Positions 34,301 through 44,465 are shown, numbered from the stretch's first letter. The stretch: DNA of 58,198 bases from a bacterium (GCA_016934955.1 JAFGRY010000046.1:1-58198), one strand, 5' to 3'. Notes: generated from the letters alone by a model not told the origin. Numbers and translations: made by a program.

Positions 34301-35458
34301 GTACTCGAGTTCGGTAATGAATCCGTCGAAAACGATACCGGCGATACTGAAATCCCCGGAAAGGAACCGTCCCTCGACCCCGGGATTGTCAAATGGACCG
34401 TATACATGAAACGACGCCTGCATGGTCCCGTCCAGCGGCAGCCGCTTGTCCGGCAGCGTCTCCCGCAGAAACCGGCGCAGGGAAAAATCGGGAAATTCGA
34501 TCTTCAGGTCCGCGACGGGCCGGAAGATACGGTTGACATGGCCGTTTATGGCGAAGGGAATGCCGTTAAAATTGGGTATGTCACCATGAATGACCATATC
34601 CCGTCCCGTGAGCGTTCCCGAGAGAGTGACATCGCGAAAATGTAGGTTGCTGTTTTTAAGAGCGAGCACTCCGTGCTTCACGGTCAGGCTGCCGGCGGGC
34701 ACGCTTCCCCTGCGGTAAGCGAACTCTCCGGTGACCTGGCCGTCCAGCGCTTCGATATATTTCGGAAGCAGCAGCGGCAGGTTAAATCCCAGTTTCGAGT
34801 CTTCAACCGCGGCCTCTATGGTGGTCACCTGGTTGTGAAGCAGGTCGAGTTCCCCTTCTATGCTGATGTTCCGCCGGGAGGATGAGAAAACATTGCCGGC
34901 AAGCCTGAATGAAGCGAGCCTGCCGCCCGGATTGTGCAGCCAGCCGTTCAGCTCATGGGCGAGAAGTATCTGCTCTCCTTCGGGGCTTTCGATATACATC
35001 TCCGCCCTGGCGAGCGTGATCCGGCGAATGGTGCCGATCATGTCCGAGACATTTGGCAGTATGCCGTTCTGCCGCACCGAAACGGTGTCGGCGGGCTGAG
35101 CGGGAATACCGCGCATGATGAGGGTGGGCCGTACGAACACCGCCTCGTTGGAGGCCTTGTATATGACAAATCTGTTTCGCGCGAGGTTCCAGAGACTGTA
35201 GGAGATTTCAGCATGATCGACCTTCAGGGTGTAGCTGCTGTCCCTGGGCATGAGAACGATGTCGTGAAAACGGACCCGTCCGATACCGACTTCCACACTG
35301 CCGATGTCGGATCCCTCGGCCAGGAACGGCCGTATCCTGGTCAGGATCAGCTGCCTGATCCGTTCATTGCCCTCGGCGACCTTCCATCCCAGGTATACCC
35401 CGGTAAAGGTCACAACACCGGCAAGAGCCAGAAAGAGTATCCATCGTCGCTCACGCAT
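31388..35458 (-). CDS. tamB: TamB/AsmA-like translocation and assembly protein
   Basis: The 1356-residue protein has an N-terminal signal anchor (WILFLALAGVVTFTGVYLG), a very long beta-rich repetitive body typical of bridge-like RBG proteins, and the DUF490 C-terminal region (AGTIEAIDHVFRPERITFEYPRG ... TEADLMSALGYS). It is expected to span the periplasm and to take part in phospholipid transport and outer-membrane protein assembly together with a TamA/BamA partner, here BamA next door. Start ATG at 35458; a U-rich terminator of the upstream gene lies just before it. Confidence 0.9.
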   Translation of the reverse strand: MRERRWILFLALAGVVTFTGVYLGWKVAEGNERIRQLILTRIRPFLAEGSDIGSVEVGIGRVRFHDIVLMPRDSSYTLKVDHAEISYSLWNLARNRFVIYKASNEAVFVRPTLIMRGIPAQPADTVSVRQNGILPNVSDMIGTIRRITLARAEMYIESPEGEQILLAHELNGWLHNPGGRLASFRLAGNVFSSSRRNISIEGELDLLHNQVTTIEAAVEDSKLGFNLPLLLPKYIEALDGQVTGEFAYRRGSVPAGSLTVKHGVLALKNSNLHFRDVTLSGTLTGRDMVIHGDIPNFNGIPFAINGHVNRIFRPVADLKIEFPDFSLRRFLRETLPDKRLPLDGTMQASFHVYGPFDNPGVEGRFLSGDFSIAGIVFDGFITELEYRNLRLNVTGEGKHRNGMSLQLSGSSLLRDSLYIENGAMRISGDAGSLITALPANITSVPSLVEMRLQGGLASISGEGRGHIGFGSESGEMMILRPQFSYTHETLHLEAAAGRKQYLDAVVSGLLTAHPEWDISFKEVEDFIGPLGGRNLATRLENIDISGRCSGTPEQWRLQSEGRLYSAYGERLVADMLLENRQQRDGARNWTLDGNYYGEDDSALAVDAAGMHTREALTVTSASVGTLADFSGMFSLNNDLHRKGRLRLNNFSLEELHRFFPELRDFQGTLSGGAVWREEGDDQITDFDVSFRNGILHNSKQYDADVHYTRLNGRVTDAGFQLKQGEQAVVIGKADLDSTGRLNGTVSGSGIDVGDLLLAATGSDILAGTGGFSMDIQREHSLTAAAVTLKIPSGTLGPLPFRDLQVEAVDTTYPGQTWPLGVLTIVDGSLRYGDSLTVRSWGTLDHGGGGMSDISVLAAGNVLSPLSRLSRTVRNAEGYGELFVRFAGSGGQLIPGSGHLTITGGGIAFTDVIDGIENLHAAAELPVNSRLVDIADISGTSEKGTFTVTNRFTGALPSGLEPLDLQRLSLSLGVLRLNTSQRGLRLHFPGLMEPGEKGWIVFAGLGDEQSFLIGGPADAPHLRGSLNLRDVRLTYPFLDIGLAPSPEPSFIERVEWDLEVLPVKDVYYVRQIDNPLGNIYIDLQLRDNTGGLRIAGSAAGGGVEVWGDLISTAGTIEAIDHVFRPERITFEYPRGSTDPIFNGRASTIIIDSLGTPATVWLEMTSINDETGLEQSGGPWGKVRFRVTSDNPNLTRTEADLMSALGYSASQLKDRAYSAIGLQVENWIFRPLLRPIERGLRRYFGLDVVRFSSRFSSNLVQMQNLSGGQWDPLQLLRSSRVTVGKYLASGLFMTYTGQVNSYNPYMLHTQGLGFRHALILEYSIRPDLFLEMEYSYDSQLLAERREDKRIWLRHIFPF

Positions 35459-35473
35459 ACACCATACCGTACC

Positions 35474-35503
35474 AAAAAAAGAAATGAGGGGCCTTACCCC
35501 TCA
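35474..35503 (-). terminator. Rho-independent terminator after uppS
   Basis: On the minus strand TGAGGGG (35503-35497) pairs with CCCCTCA (35491-35485) around a 5-base loop, followed by TTTCTTTTTTT. This is a textbook intrinsic terminator lying between uppS and tamB, so tamB and the genes below it probably have their own promoter or depend on readthrough. Confidence 0.88.
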
Positions 35504-35587
35504 AAATCCTCGTTGTCCTCGCTTTAGATTAGACGCCCGTATCCCGCTATGGTTCCCGGCATTGCCGCGTCCCGAACAACCGCCGCC

Positions 35588-36337
35588 CTACCGCAGCTGC
35601 TCGCTCACCATGCCGAACCGCCTCTCCCGCTTCTGATAGGAGGAAATGGCCTTGTACAGGTGCTTCTTTTGAAAATCGGGCCAGTACACATCGGTGGTGA
35701 ACAGCTCCGTGTAGGCCAGCTGCCAGAGCAGGAAATTGCTCAGCCTCAGTTCGCCGCTGGTCCGGATGAGCAGATCGGGATCGGGAAGTCCGGCGGTATA
35801 AAGGCTGTCGCTGATAAGCGCGCTGTCGATCGCCTCGGGATCTATCCGGCCCTGCTGCACCTCCCGGGCGATGCTGCGCACGGCATGAACGATCTCTTCC
35901 CGGCTGCCGTAGCTCAGCGCCAGGTTCAGTATCAGCCCCGTGTTGGCCGCCGTGCGGGCAACCCCGGCTCTCAGGCCCTCGGCGGCCCCGGCCTGCAGCC
36001 GGTCAAGCTCACCGATGGTCATGAGCCGGACATTGTTCCTGTGAAGCTCGTCGATCTCGTTCTCCAGGGTCCGAAGCAGCAGCTTCATCAGAGCCGACAC
36101 CTCTTCCTTGGGCCGGTTCCAGTTCTCGGTGGAGAAGGTGTACAGCGTCAGCACCGACACTCCCAGTTCGCTGCATGCCTCCACTACTTTCCGCACCGTC
36201 TCCACGCCTTTCCGGTGTCCCGCCACCCGCGGCAGTCCCCGTTTTTTCGCCCAGCGGCCGTTCCCGTCCATGATAATGGCGATATGCCCGGGCAGCGGGC
36301 CGTTTTCAGCCAGCTCCGGATGCTGCGTTTTCCCCAA
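35588..36337 (-). CDS. uppS: Undecaprenyl diphosphate synthase
   Basis: About 249 residues from a TTG at 36337 (AAGGGG upstream). Motifs: HIAIIMDGNGRWA, LPRVAGHRKG, TLYTFSTENWNRP and, near the end, RTSGELRLSNFLLWQLAYTE. It makes C55 diphosphate, the lipid carrier for peptidoglycan, O-antigen and capsule. A frame open to an ATG at 36421 exists, but the predicted promoter (-10 at 36372-36377) would lie inside it, which favours the shorter form near the E. coli length. cdsA, its usual next neighbour, is absent. Confidence 0.94.
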   Translation of the reverse strand: MGKTQHPELAENGPLPGHIAIIMDGNGRWAKKRGLPRVAGHRKGVETVRKVVEACSELGVSVLTLYTFSTENWNRPKEEVSALMKLLLRTLENEIDELHRNNVRLMTIGELDRLQAGAAEGLRAGVARTAANTGLILNLALSYGSREEIVHAVRSIAREVQQGRIDPEAIDSALISDSLYTAGLPDPDLLIRTSGELRLSNFLLWQLAYTELFTTDVYWPDFQKKHLYKAISSYQKRERRFGMVSEQLR

Positions 36338-36371
36338 AATCAACCCCTTAGAACGTAAAAAACCAGTAAAA

Positions 36372-36400
36372 AAAGTACTATCAAATCCCGTAAAAGTCAA
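36372..36400 (-). promoter_or_regulatory. Predicted uppS promoter
   Basis: On the minus strand TTGACT (36400-36395) and TACTTT (36377-36372) are separated by 17 bases, and the predicted start of transcription lies just ahead of the TTG start at 36337. It is one half of a divergent pair with the moxR promoter. Confidence 0.55.
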
Positions 36401-36414
36401 GGGATTATTTGGGG

Positions 36415-36443
36415 TTGACATTACAGCTAAAAACTGTTATTTT
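36415..36443 (+). promoter_or_regulatory. Predicted moxR operon promoter
   Basis: A perfect TTGACA (36415-36420), a 17-base spacer and TATTTT (36438-36443) point toward moxR at 36486. The region is AT-rich compared with the flanking genes. Confidence 0.65.
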
Positions 36444-36485
36444 TTACTTTTACGTCATCCTCTGATCGCAAATGCGGAAAACCGA

Positions 36486-37482
<997 letters not shown>

Positions 37483-37493
<11 letters not shown>

Positions 37494-37932
37494 AAAAATA
37501 CTGTTTGGATCAGATGACTCCGCCGCGGAAGAACCGGTCGACATCAGGACGGCCCTGGCCGTTATTCTTATGGAAATGGCCGGCGCCGATGACGAATTCG
37601 ACCAGCAGGAGGAACGGCTCGTTCTTCAGATCCTTCAGGAAACCTTCAGTCTCGACGACGAAGCCGCCGCCGTCATCGCCGACCAGGCGCGTGAAGCGCG
37701 GGAGGAGAGCGTCGATCTCTACCGATTCACCAGCCGCATCAACAGAGCCTGCAGCCGGGAGGAAAAACTGCAGATGATGGACATGCTCTGGGAGGTGATC
37801 TACTCGGATGGACGGCTGGACGGCCATGAAGATCATCTGATACACCGTCTCACCACCATGCTCAATCTTGACCACAGGGATATGATCGAATCCAAACTCA
37901 AGGCAGCGGCGAAGCACCGGTCCAAAGGCTGA
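37483..37932 (+). CDS. TerB-family protein
   Basis: The 149-residue, all-helical acidic protein starts 11 bases before the moxR stop. Two acidic segments, GADDEFDQQEERLV near residue 33 and YSDGRLDGHEDHLI near 107, match the metal-binding repeats of TerB/DjlA N-terminal domains. There is no signal or membrane segment. TerB proteins are tied to tellurite and phage responses and to membrane-linked stress complexes, but the function of this stand-alone type is not established. Confidence 0.78.
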
Positions 37933-37983
37933 TCCGTCCGTCCCCCCGGCCGCCCGAATTCCGTCGAAGAACGAGGAGTTACG

Positions 37984-39396
37984 ATGCGCAAAACGAAAAT
38001 TGTCTGCACCATCGGCCCGGCAACCCGGTCGGCAGAGGCGATCATGAAACTGATCGCGGCCGGCATGAATGTGGCCCGGCTCAATTTTTCCCACGAAGAC
38101 CACGCGGCCCATCTCAAGGTGATCAGGACCATCCGCGACTGTTCCGAAAAGATCGATCAGCCGGTGGCCATCCTCCAGGACCTGGCCGGTCCGAAGATCC
38201 GTACCGGCACCTTCGAAAACGGACCGGTGACCCTGGAATTCGGCCAGAAGTTCACCCTCACCGGCCGCAAGGTAGCCGGGAACAGCGAACGCGTCGGTCT
38301 CACCTACAAGGACCTCGCCAGAGACGTCTCACCCCGGGACACGCTGCTCCTCGCCGACGGGACCATCGAACTGATCGTTGAATCGGTGTCGGGGCTTGAC
38401 ATCAACTGCAAGGTAGTCGTGGGCGGCACCCTCAGTTCCCACAAGGGCATCAATCTCCCGGACAAATCGATCAACGCGCCGATTCTCAACAGCAAGGACA
38501 GAAAGGATCTGAAATTCGGACTCGAGCACGGTGTCGATTTCGTTGCGCTCTCGTTCGTCCGGAATCCGGATGATATCAGGGAGGCCCGGGAGATCATCAA
38601 TGAATCGGGCCACCCGGCCGAACTGATCGCGAAAATCGAAAAGCACGAGGCCCTGGAAAACATAGACCGCATTATCGACGCGGTGGATGGTCTCATGGTC
38701 GCCAGGGGTGACCTGGGAGTGGAGATCCCCATCGAAGATGTCCCCCGGGTACAGAAGATGCTTATCAACAAGGCCAATCACGCGGGCAAACCGGTGATCA
38801 CCGCCACCCAGATGCTGAAATCCATGGTCGACAATCCCCGTCCCACCCGGTCCGAAGTCACCGATATCGCCAACGCGATTCTCGACGGCAGTGACGCGGT
38901 CATGCTGTCGGAAGAGACGGCCATCGGAGATTATCCGATCGAGGCGGTTATGATCATGTCAAAAATCGCCGAGCGCGCCGACGACCTGTTCCCCAATCTG
39001 CAGTGGCTCTCAAAATTCGAAAAACAGTCGCTCTCTACGGAAGAGGCGGTCGCCTACTCGGCCTGTCAGATCGCCGCCCGCATCGGCGCGGCCGCCATTA
39101 CCTCCAGCACCAAAAGCGGCAGCACCACCCGCAACGTTGCCAAATACCGGCCGAGTCAGCCGATCCTGGCCATGACACCGGATATGCGCACCTGCCGGCG
39201 GCTCTGCCTCGTCTGGGGCGCCATACCCTTTCTCATCGATGAGACCGATAATACCGATTGTCTCGAAAGGATTTCCCTTGCCAAGGCCAAATCCACGGGA
39301 GATCTTTCATCCGGCGATACGATCGTCTTTACCGCCGGCGTACCGCTGAACGTCAAAGGCACAACGAATCTGATCAAGATCGCCACCATCGAATAA
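37984..39396 (+). CDS. pyk: Pyruvate kinase
   Basis: The 470-residue protein carries KTKIVCTIGPAT, NVARLNFSHEDH, PKIRTGTF, the active-site signature SGHPAELIAKIEKHEALENI, MVARGDLGVEIP, and TATQMLKSMVDNPRPTRSE. The C-terminal allosteric domain is present (from about residue 350). It makes ATP and pyruvate from phosphoenolpyruvate. GAGGAG lies before the ATG. It appears to be co-directional with terB (51-base gap). Confidence 0.97.
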   Translation: MRKTKIVCTIGPATRSAEAIMKLIAAGMNVARLNFSHEDHAAHLKVIRTIRDCSEKIDQPVAILQDLAGPKIRTGTFENGPVTLEFGQKFTLTGRKVAGNSERVGLTYKDLARDVSPRDTLLLADGTIELIVESVSGLDINCKVVVGGTLSSHKGINLPDKSINAPILNSKDRKDLKFGLEHGVDFVALSFVRNPDDIREAREIINESGHPAELIAKIEKHEALENIDRIIDAVDGLMVARGDLGVEIPIEDVPRVQKMLINKANHAGKPVITATQMLKSMVDNPRPTRSEVTDIANAILDGSDAVMLSEETAIGDYPIEAVMIMSKIAERADDLFPNLQWLSKFEKQSLSTEEAVAYSACQIAARIGAAAITSSTKSGSTTRNVAKYRPSQPILAMTPDMRTCRRLCLVWGAIPFLIDETDNTDCLERISLAKAKSTGDLSSGDTIVFTAGVPLNVKGTTNLIKIATIE

Positions 39397-39502
39397 TCGG
39401 GTTTTCACTCCGGTTATCCGTCATTATCTATAGGGATACCCCGCGATCGTCACCGACGGCCGCGGGATCAGGTACCGACATCCTTATAGAAATGGAGTTC
39501 AC

Positions 39503-41989
39503 ATGCGCAAGAAACGCACCATTATCGCACTGATTGCGGCGCTGCTCATGGCGGCAGCGCAGAGCGGAGTCGCCCAGATCATCGTCACCGGCGGTATGCC
39601 GGCGATCGCATCTCTGCCGGCCGGAAGCGCTGTCTGGATGCATTCGGCCGGCGGCCGTTTTTTCGCGGCGCTCGAAACCGGCGACATCCCCGCCTCCTGC
39701 GTCATCCTCGATGAACGGGGATACCGCGGATCCTTTTACTGGACCGCGGATCCGCAGGCCGGAACGCTGCCCGACGGCTGCCGTATTCTCTGGCAGGGAA
39801 CCGAAGGCGCCCTTATCAAAGCCGGGGAAGGGAGAGCACCCCTCCCGGCCCGGTACCATGCGGATTGGCTGCTCCTGGACGGGCTGTCCGCTCCCGCGGC
39901 CGGCAACAATCTGTCGAAACGGACCGCACCGGCCATGCCGTCGTTCTCCGGCGATATCAATACCGTGCTCGATTCCGTCAGTCTCGAACGGATCATCGCC
40001 ACTGTCAGTGACCTGAGCGGCGAGACATCGTTCACTGTCTACAATACCAGCTACAACCTGACATCGCGCTACGTGTACAGTCCCCAGATACAGGCCGCGC
40101 GCTACTACCTCACGGAAGAACTGCTCGAGATGGGATATGCCACCTATATACAGCAATTCCAGCTTGGAGCCGGCAAGGCCCTGAATGTGAATCCGGAATT
40201 CATCCGGTCAGGTGTCGCCGGCAGCGGCAGCGGCCTTCTGCTCGGCGGCGGGCGGGATGACCGGTGGGCGCCGGTCTGGCACGACGCCGACAGCCGCATC
40301 CTCACGGCCCTTGCCCGGCCCGCGGCCGATATGGTCTGGGCGACTGGACACCGGGGGCTTCTCGTCCGCTTCGACCCGGCCACGTCACAGGCCCGCCTCT
40401 GCAGCGGTTTCGAGGATCGGGATCTCTTTGATGTCTGTTTCACCGACGACACGCACGGCTGGATCTGCGGCAGCGACGGGCTGATCGCGGCCACGAATGA
40501 CCGCGGCGACACATGGCACATCCTGCCCTCGGGCACCGACAGGGACCTCTACACCCTAACCGTCGCTCCCGACGGTACCGGCTGGGCGGCCGGCAAGGAC
40601 GGGACACTTCTTCGCAGCAGAGACGGGGGAACCTCCTGGACACCCCTGAATCCGGGCACCGGCTCCTGGCTCTACGATATCTGCTTCACCGGCCGAACCC
40701 AGGGCTGGATCGCCGGCTCGCAGGGGACACTGCTGCACACGGGTGACGGCGGCGACACCTGGGAAACGATCGATCTGCCCGTCAGCGTGTCCCTGCTCGA
40801 CATCGATTTCGCCGCCGACGGTACAGGCTGGATCGCCGGACGCTGCGGCACCCTGCTGCGGACCACGGACAGCGGCCGCACCTGGCATACCGCCCCCGCC
40901 GCTCTCACCGGAGACATATATGCCGTCTCGGCCGTGAATCGGGACACCGTTATCGCGGGCGGGTATTTCGGCCTCATACGCAGTGACAACGGAGGCGCCG
41001 ATTTTCAGGCCGCCATGGTTCCCGGCGAGACGTTTTACAATGTGATCGCCGAAAAACCCGGCACGCTCGACCCGGATATCACCTATATCATCTGCGCTCA
41101 TTACGACGCCACCAATAACAGTGGCGATCCTATGCTTGCTGCGCCGGGGGCCGATGACAACGCTTCGGGTTGCGCGGCCGTTCTGGAAGCGGCCCGGGTG
41201 CTCGCGCCCTATACATCTGATTATACAATTAAATTCATCCTCTTCACCGCGGAAGAGATCGGACTCTACGGCAGCAAGGCGTACGCGCAGCAGGCCGCCG
41301 CCCAGGGCGAAAATATCGCCGGCGTCATCAACCTCGACATGATCGGCTATGAAGGCGATGATGACCTTCGGGTTGAGCTCCATACCAATTTCGCCCGGAC
41401 CCAGCTGGTCGATTCAATGGCAGTCTGGGCGGGTGCGTGGGGACTTCCCCTGGCGCCGGTGAAAGTGCTTGCCAGGCCAAACAGCGATCACGCCCCCTTC
41501 CTCAGCCTGGGATACCAGGCCCTGATGGTGATCGAAGATACGCGCGCGGGGGGCTTCAATCCTTTCTACCATTCGGCCAATGATCGGCTCACCTATATGA
41601 ATACCGGCTATTTCCACAGCAACGTGCGACTTGCGGCGGGCACCCTGGCCAGGTTCGCGGGCATCGACCTGACGGCAACGCCGGTATCTGACGGCGCCCG
41701 GCGCCCGGCCGCATTCATTATGCACCCGCCCTGGCCCAACCCGTTCAACCCCTCCGTGACCGCGGCCATCGACCTGCCACGGGACGAAGGCGCCACTGTG
41801 GATGTGTTCGATCTGCTTGGACGCCCGGTCCGGCGGCTGCACCAGGGCCGGCTTGCCGCGGGACACCACACCTTCATCTGGAACGGCGATGATCGCCTGG
41901 GCCGTCCGGTCTCCTCGGGCGTCTACCTGATCGTCTGCCGCACGGGCGGCGGTGCGGCCGCACAACGAAAAATAGTACTGATGCGATGA
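39503..41989 (+). CDS. Secreted M28-family metallopeptidase with nested YCF48-like propeller and C-terminal sorting domain
   Basis: 828 residues. A signal peptide ends near SGVAQ (25). An N-terminal peptidase part runs to about 225; a YCF48/BNR-type beta-propeller runs from about 245 to 505 (repeats DRGDTWHI, RDGGTSWT, GDGGDTWE, DSGRTWHT); the M28 core then continues with zinc ligands H533, D551, E584/E585, D612 and H663. The last ~90 residues (from PPWPNPFNPS to the end) form a FlgD-like/type A sorting module seen in secreted FCB proteins. It is probably an aminopeptidase on the cell surface or secreted. The stop overlaps the next gene (ATGA). Confidence 0.92.
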   Translation: MRKKRTIIALIAALLMAAAQSGVAQIIVTGGMPAIASLPAGSAVWMHSAGGRFFAALETGDIPASCVILDERGYRGSFYWTADPQAGTLPDGCRILWQGTEGALIKAGEGRAPLPARYHADWLLLDGLSAPAAGNNLSKRTAPAMPSFSGDINTVLDSVSLERIIATVSDLSGETSFTVYNTSYNLTSRYVYSPQIQAARYYLTEELLEMGYATYIQQFQLGAGKALNVNPEFIRSGVAGSGSGLLLGGGRDDRWAPVWHDADSRILTALARPAADMVWATGHRGLLVRFDPATSQARLCSGFEDRDLFDVCFTDDTHGWICGSDGLIAATNDRGDTWHILPSGTDRDLYTLTVAPDGTGWAAGKDGTLLRSRDGGTSWTPLNPGTGSWLYDICFTGRTQGWIAGSQGTLLHTGDGGDTWETIDLPVSVSLLDIDFAADGTGWIAGRCGTLLRTTDSGRTWHTAPAALTGDIYAVSAVNRDTVIAGGYFGLIRSDNGGADFQAAMVPGETFYNVIAEKPGTLDPDITYIICAHYDATNNSGDPMLAAPGADDNASGCAAVLEAARVLAPYTSDYTIKFILFTAEEIGLYGSKAYAQQAAAQGENIAGVINLDMIGYEGDDDLRVELHTNFARTQLVDSMAVWAGAWGLPLAPVKVLARPNSDHAPFLSLGYQALMVIEDTRAGGFNPFYHSANDRLTYMNTGYFHSNVRLAAGTLARFAGIDLTATPVSDGARRPAAFIMHPPWPNPFNPSVTAAIDLPRDEGATVDVFDLLGRPVRRLHQGRLAAGHHTFIWNGDDRLGRPVSSGVYLIVCRTGGGAAAQRKIVLMR

Positions 41990-42900
41990 CGGAACCCGGA
42001 ACCCGAGAGGACTTTCGCGACTACCTGCGGCCGGAAACGGTCTCACGACTTTCCAGACTCGATCTGATCGCACGCCTGGTTGTCGAGGGATTCATCACCG
42101 GGCTGCACCGCAGTCCCTATCACGGGTTCTCGGCCGAGTTTTCAGAATATCGCGCCTGCATGCCCGGCGACCCGATCCGCCACATAGACTGGAAGGTGCT
42201 CGCCAGAACAGAACGCTACTACGTCAAACGCTTTGAAGAGGAAACGAATCTCAGGACCCTGCTGCTGTTGGACAGCTCCGGTTCCATGGGGTTTTCATCC
42301 GGCGGGGTGAGCAAACTCGCGTACGCGCGTTTTCTCGCCGCGGCACTCACCCATCTCATGCTGAAACAGCGCGATGCCGTGGGCCTGGTCACCTTCAGCG
42401 ACACTATTCGAAGCTACATCCCCCCCCGATCGATTCCCGGCACTCTCAACCGGCTCCTCACGGTCATGCACCGCCTCGAGCCGGAGGGCGAAACCGACGC
42501 CGGCACGGTGCTGCACCGCATGGCGGAACGAATCGGCCGCAGAAGCCTGGTGATCGTTCTCTCCGATCTGCTGGACGATGCCGGCAGGGTCATCGAGAGC
42601 CTGAAACATCTGCGCTACCGCAAACACGAAGTGATCGTCTTTCACATACTCGATCCTGCCGAGCGCACCCTCGGCTACGGGGACGACACGGTGTTCATCG
42701 ACAGGGAGACCGGCTCCCGCCTGCAGACCAATCCCTGGCAGATCAGGCACGAGTATACCCGACAGGTGCAGGAGTTCATCGACCGCCTGCGCCGGGAATG
42801 CGGCAACCAGCGCATCGACTACGCGCAGATCGATACAGACACTCCCTTTGACCGTGCCCTGATCAGATACCTCACCAGCAGAAAGAGGATGGGAGGCTGA
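41986..42900 (+). CDS. DUF58/VWA-like protein, probable MoxR partner
   Basis: The 304-residue protein has the DUF58 signature EYRACMPGDPIRHIDWKVLART and a following von Willebrand A-like fold with the metal site LLLDSSGSMGF (DxSxS) and later TFSD and VLSDLLDD. There are no membrane segments. DUF58 proteins work with MoxR ATPases in Bacteroidetes-type aerotolerance and metal-insertion systems. It is translationally coupled to the M28 peptidase gene and followed 2 bases later by the kinase gene. Confidence 0.87.
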   Translation: MTEPGTREDFRDYLRPETVSRLSRLDLIARLVVEGFITGLHRSPYHGFSAEFSEYRACMPGDPIRHIDWKVLARTERYYVKRFEEETNLRTLLLLDSSGSMGFSSGGVSKLAYARFLAAALTHLMLKQRDAVGLVTFSDTIRSYIPPRSIPGTLNRLLTVMHRLEPEGETDAGTVLHRMAERIGRRSLVIVLSDLLDDAGRVIESLKHLRYRKHEVIVFHILDPAERTLGYGDDTVFIDRETGSRLQTNPWQIRHEYTRQVQEFIDRLRRECGNQRIDYAQIDTDTPFDRALIRYLTSRKRMGG

Positions 42901-42902
42901 CC

Positions 42903-44465
42903 ATGAAGCTCTTCCTGATCTGGAGTTCTCTGGCCCTTGCCGGATTTATCATCTTTTTTATCAGGCTCAGAAACAGGAACGCGCTCTATGCCCGGTTTCG
43001 GATCCGGCTCAACATCATTTTCATCCTTTTTGCCCTGGTCCCCACCATTCCGGCACTCTTCTTTATCGCCCAGCTGCTCACCCAGAGTACCCGCGTCATG
43101 CTGCTGCCCGGGCTGGGAGATGCGCTCGATGCGAGTCTGGAAACGATCCGCGCCCAGACGGAATCCTGCGGAACGCGTTTTTTCGAGACGTTCCCGAACC
43201 CCCGGTCATGGACCGGGGAACACCTGGCCATGTACGGTATCGAATCGGTGTTTTCCCTGAAAAAGGTGAACGGCCGCGTTGTCGGCCCGGGAGACGGGGG
43301 GGACCTGTATGCAAGCTGGCATCCGGATGCGACCATCTGGCAGGAGATCGGCCAGGGGCGCCGCAGCACCATGGTGACCCACAGGGGAACCCAGTACATG
43401 TTCACCTACGGACCCTGTACCGATACGACCCTGGCGGTGGCGGCCTACGCAGTCGATCCCGGAGTCATCGCCACCAAGGATGAAATTACCAGGGCCATCA
43501 GGGTCTACTCGTCTCTGTCACTCCTGAAAGAGACGATAATTGAAAAAAACATCATCTGGGCGCTCGCTTTCCTCTTCGTTCTCGCCCTGGCGCTGATCGC
43601 CTCCAGCGCCGCTCGCCGCATAGCCGCCGGCATCAGCCGTCCTGTCCAGGACCTGGCCGCCGGCATGTCCCGGGTCGCGGAGGGAGATCTGCAGGTGACG
43701 GTCGACACCCGGGCACGGGATGAATTCGCCTACCTTATCGACCGCTTCAACGCCATGACCCGTGACCTCGAAACCGGGCGGAAAAAACTGCTGGAAGCGG
43801 AGCGGCTTGCCGCCTGGCAGCAGGTCGCCCGCCAGATCTCACATGAAATTAAAAACAGTCTCACCCCTATTTCCCTTTCGGTGCACCGCGTGCGCAACCA
43901 TTTTCGCAGCGCCGGAATGCCTGCCCCGGTCAAAGAAAGCCTCGCGACGGTGGAAGAGGAACTGAAGTCACTGGAGCTGCTTGCCGGAGAGTTCTCCCGC
44001 TTTGCAAAAATGCCGAAACCGGTGATGAAGCCCTTCGACCTGAACCGGCTGATTGAAAATGTCAGGGAACTGCTCGCCCCGGCTGTCGAGCCGGTGGTGC
44101 TCACCGTCAGACTTTCCCCCGGGCAGCCCTATGTCAGCGGGGACCGTGAACAACTGAAGCGCGTACTCATCAACCTAATTAAAAACAGCGCTGAAGCCAG
44201 CGGACCGGGTTCGCCGGTCACCGTAACAACAGCAGCGGATCCTGAAGGCGGCGGCGTCCTGGTAACGGTCAGCGACCGCGGATCGGGCATGGATGAGGAA
44301 ACCAGGACCAGAATGTTTGATCCCTACTTTACCTCAAAACCCCGGGGCACCGGACTGGGGCTGGCCATTGTCAGCAAGATCGTTCAGGAGCATAACGCCG
44401 ACATTCAGGTCGAGAGTGAACCGGGACGGGGCACGACCGTCACCCTGCGGCTCACATCGGGCTGA
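42903..44465 (+). CDS. NtrY-like sensor histidine kinase
   Basis: 520 residues: two N-terminal membrane segments (about 3-20 and 38-60), an extracytoplasmic region to about 215, a membrane segment (217-235), HAMP (235-290), then HisKA with H314 in QISHEIKNSLTPI and a HATPase domain with N-box NLIKNSAEAS, DRGSGMDEE and GTGLGLAIV. The H-box form is that of the NtrB/NtrY group, which acts on sigma-54 activators. No response-regulator gene is adjacent, so it is an orphan in this window. Confidence 0.92.
   Translation: MKLFLIWSSLALAGFIIFFIRLRNRNALYARFRIRLNIIFILFALVPTIPALFFIAQLLTQSTRVMLLPGLGDALDASLETIRAQTESCGTRFFETFPNPRSWTGEHLAMYGIESVFSLKKVNGRVVGPGDGGDLYASWHPDATIWQEIGQGRRSTMVTHRGTQYMFTYGPCTDTTLAVAAYAVDPGVIATKDEITRAIRVYSSLSLLKETIIEKNIIWALAFLFVLALALIASSAARRIAAGISRPVQDLAAGMSRVAEGDLQVTVDTRARDEFAYLIDRFNAMTRDLETGRKKLLEAERLAAWQQVARQISHEIKNSLTPISLSVHRVRNHFRSAGMPAPVKESLATVEEELKSLELLAGEFSRFAKMPKPVMKPFDLNRLIENVRELLAPAVEPVVLTVRLSPGQPYVSGDREQLKRVLINLIKNSAEASGPGSPVTVTTAADPEGGGVLVTVSDRGSGMDEETRTRMFDPYFTSKPRGTGLGLAIVSKIVQEHNADIQVESEPGRGTTVTLRLTSG

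Noticed and set aside
36338..36421. Longer UppS N-terminus from the ATG at 36421
   Set aside because: The added residues have no family match and the predicted promoter lies inside them.
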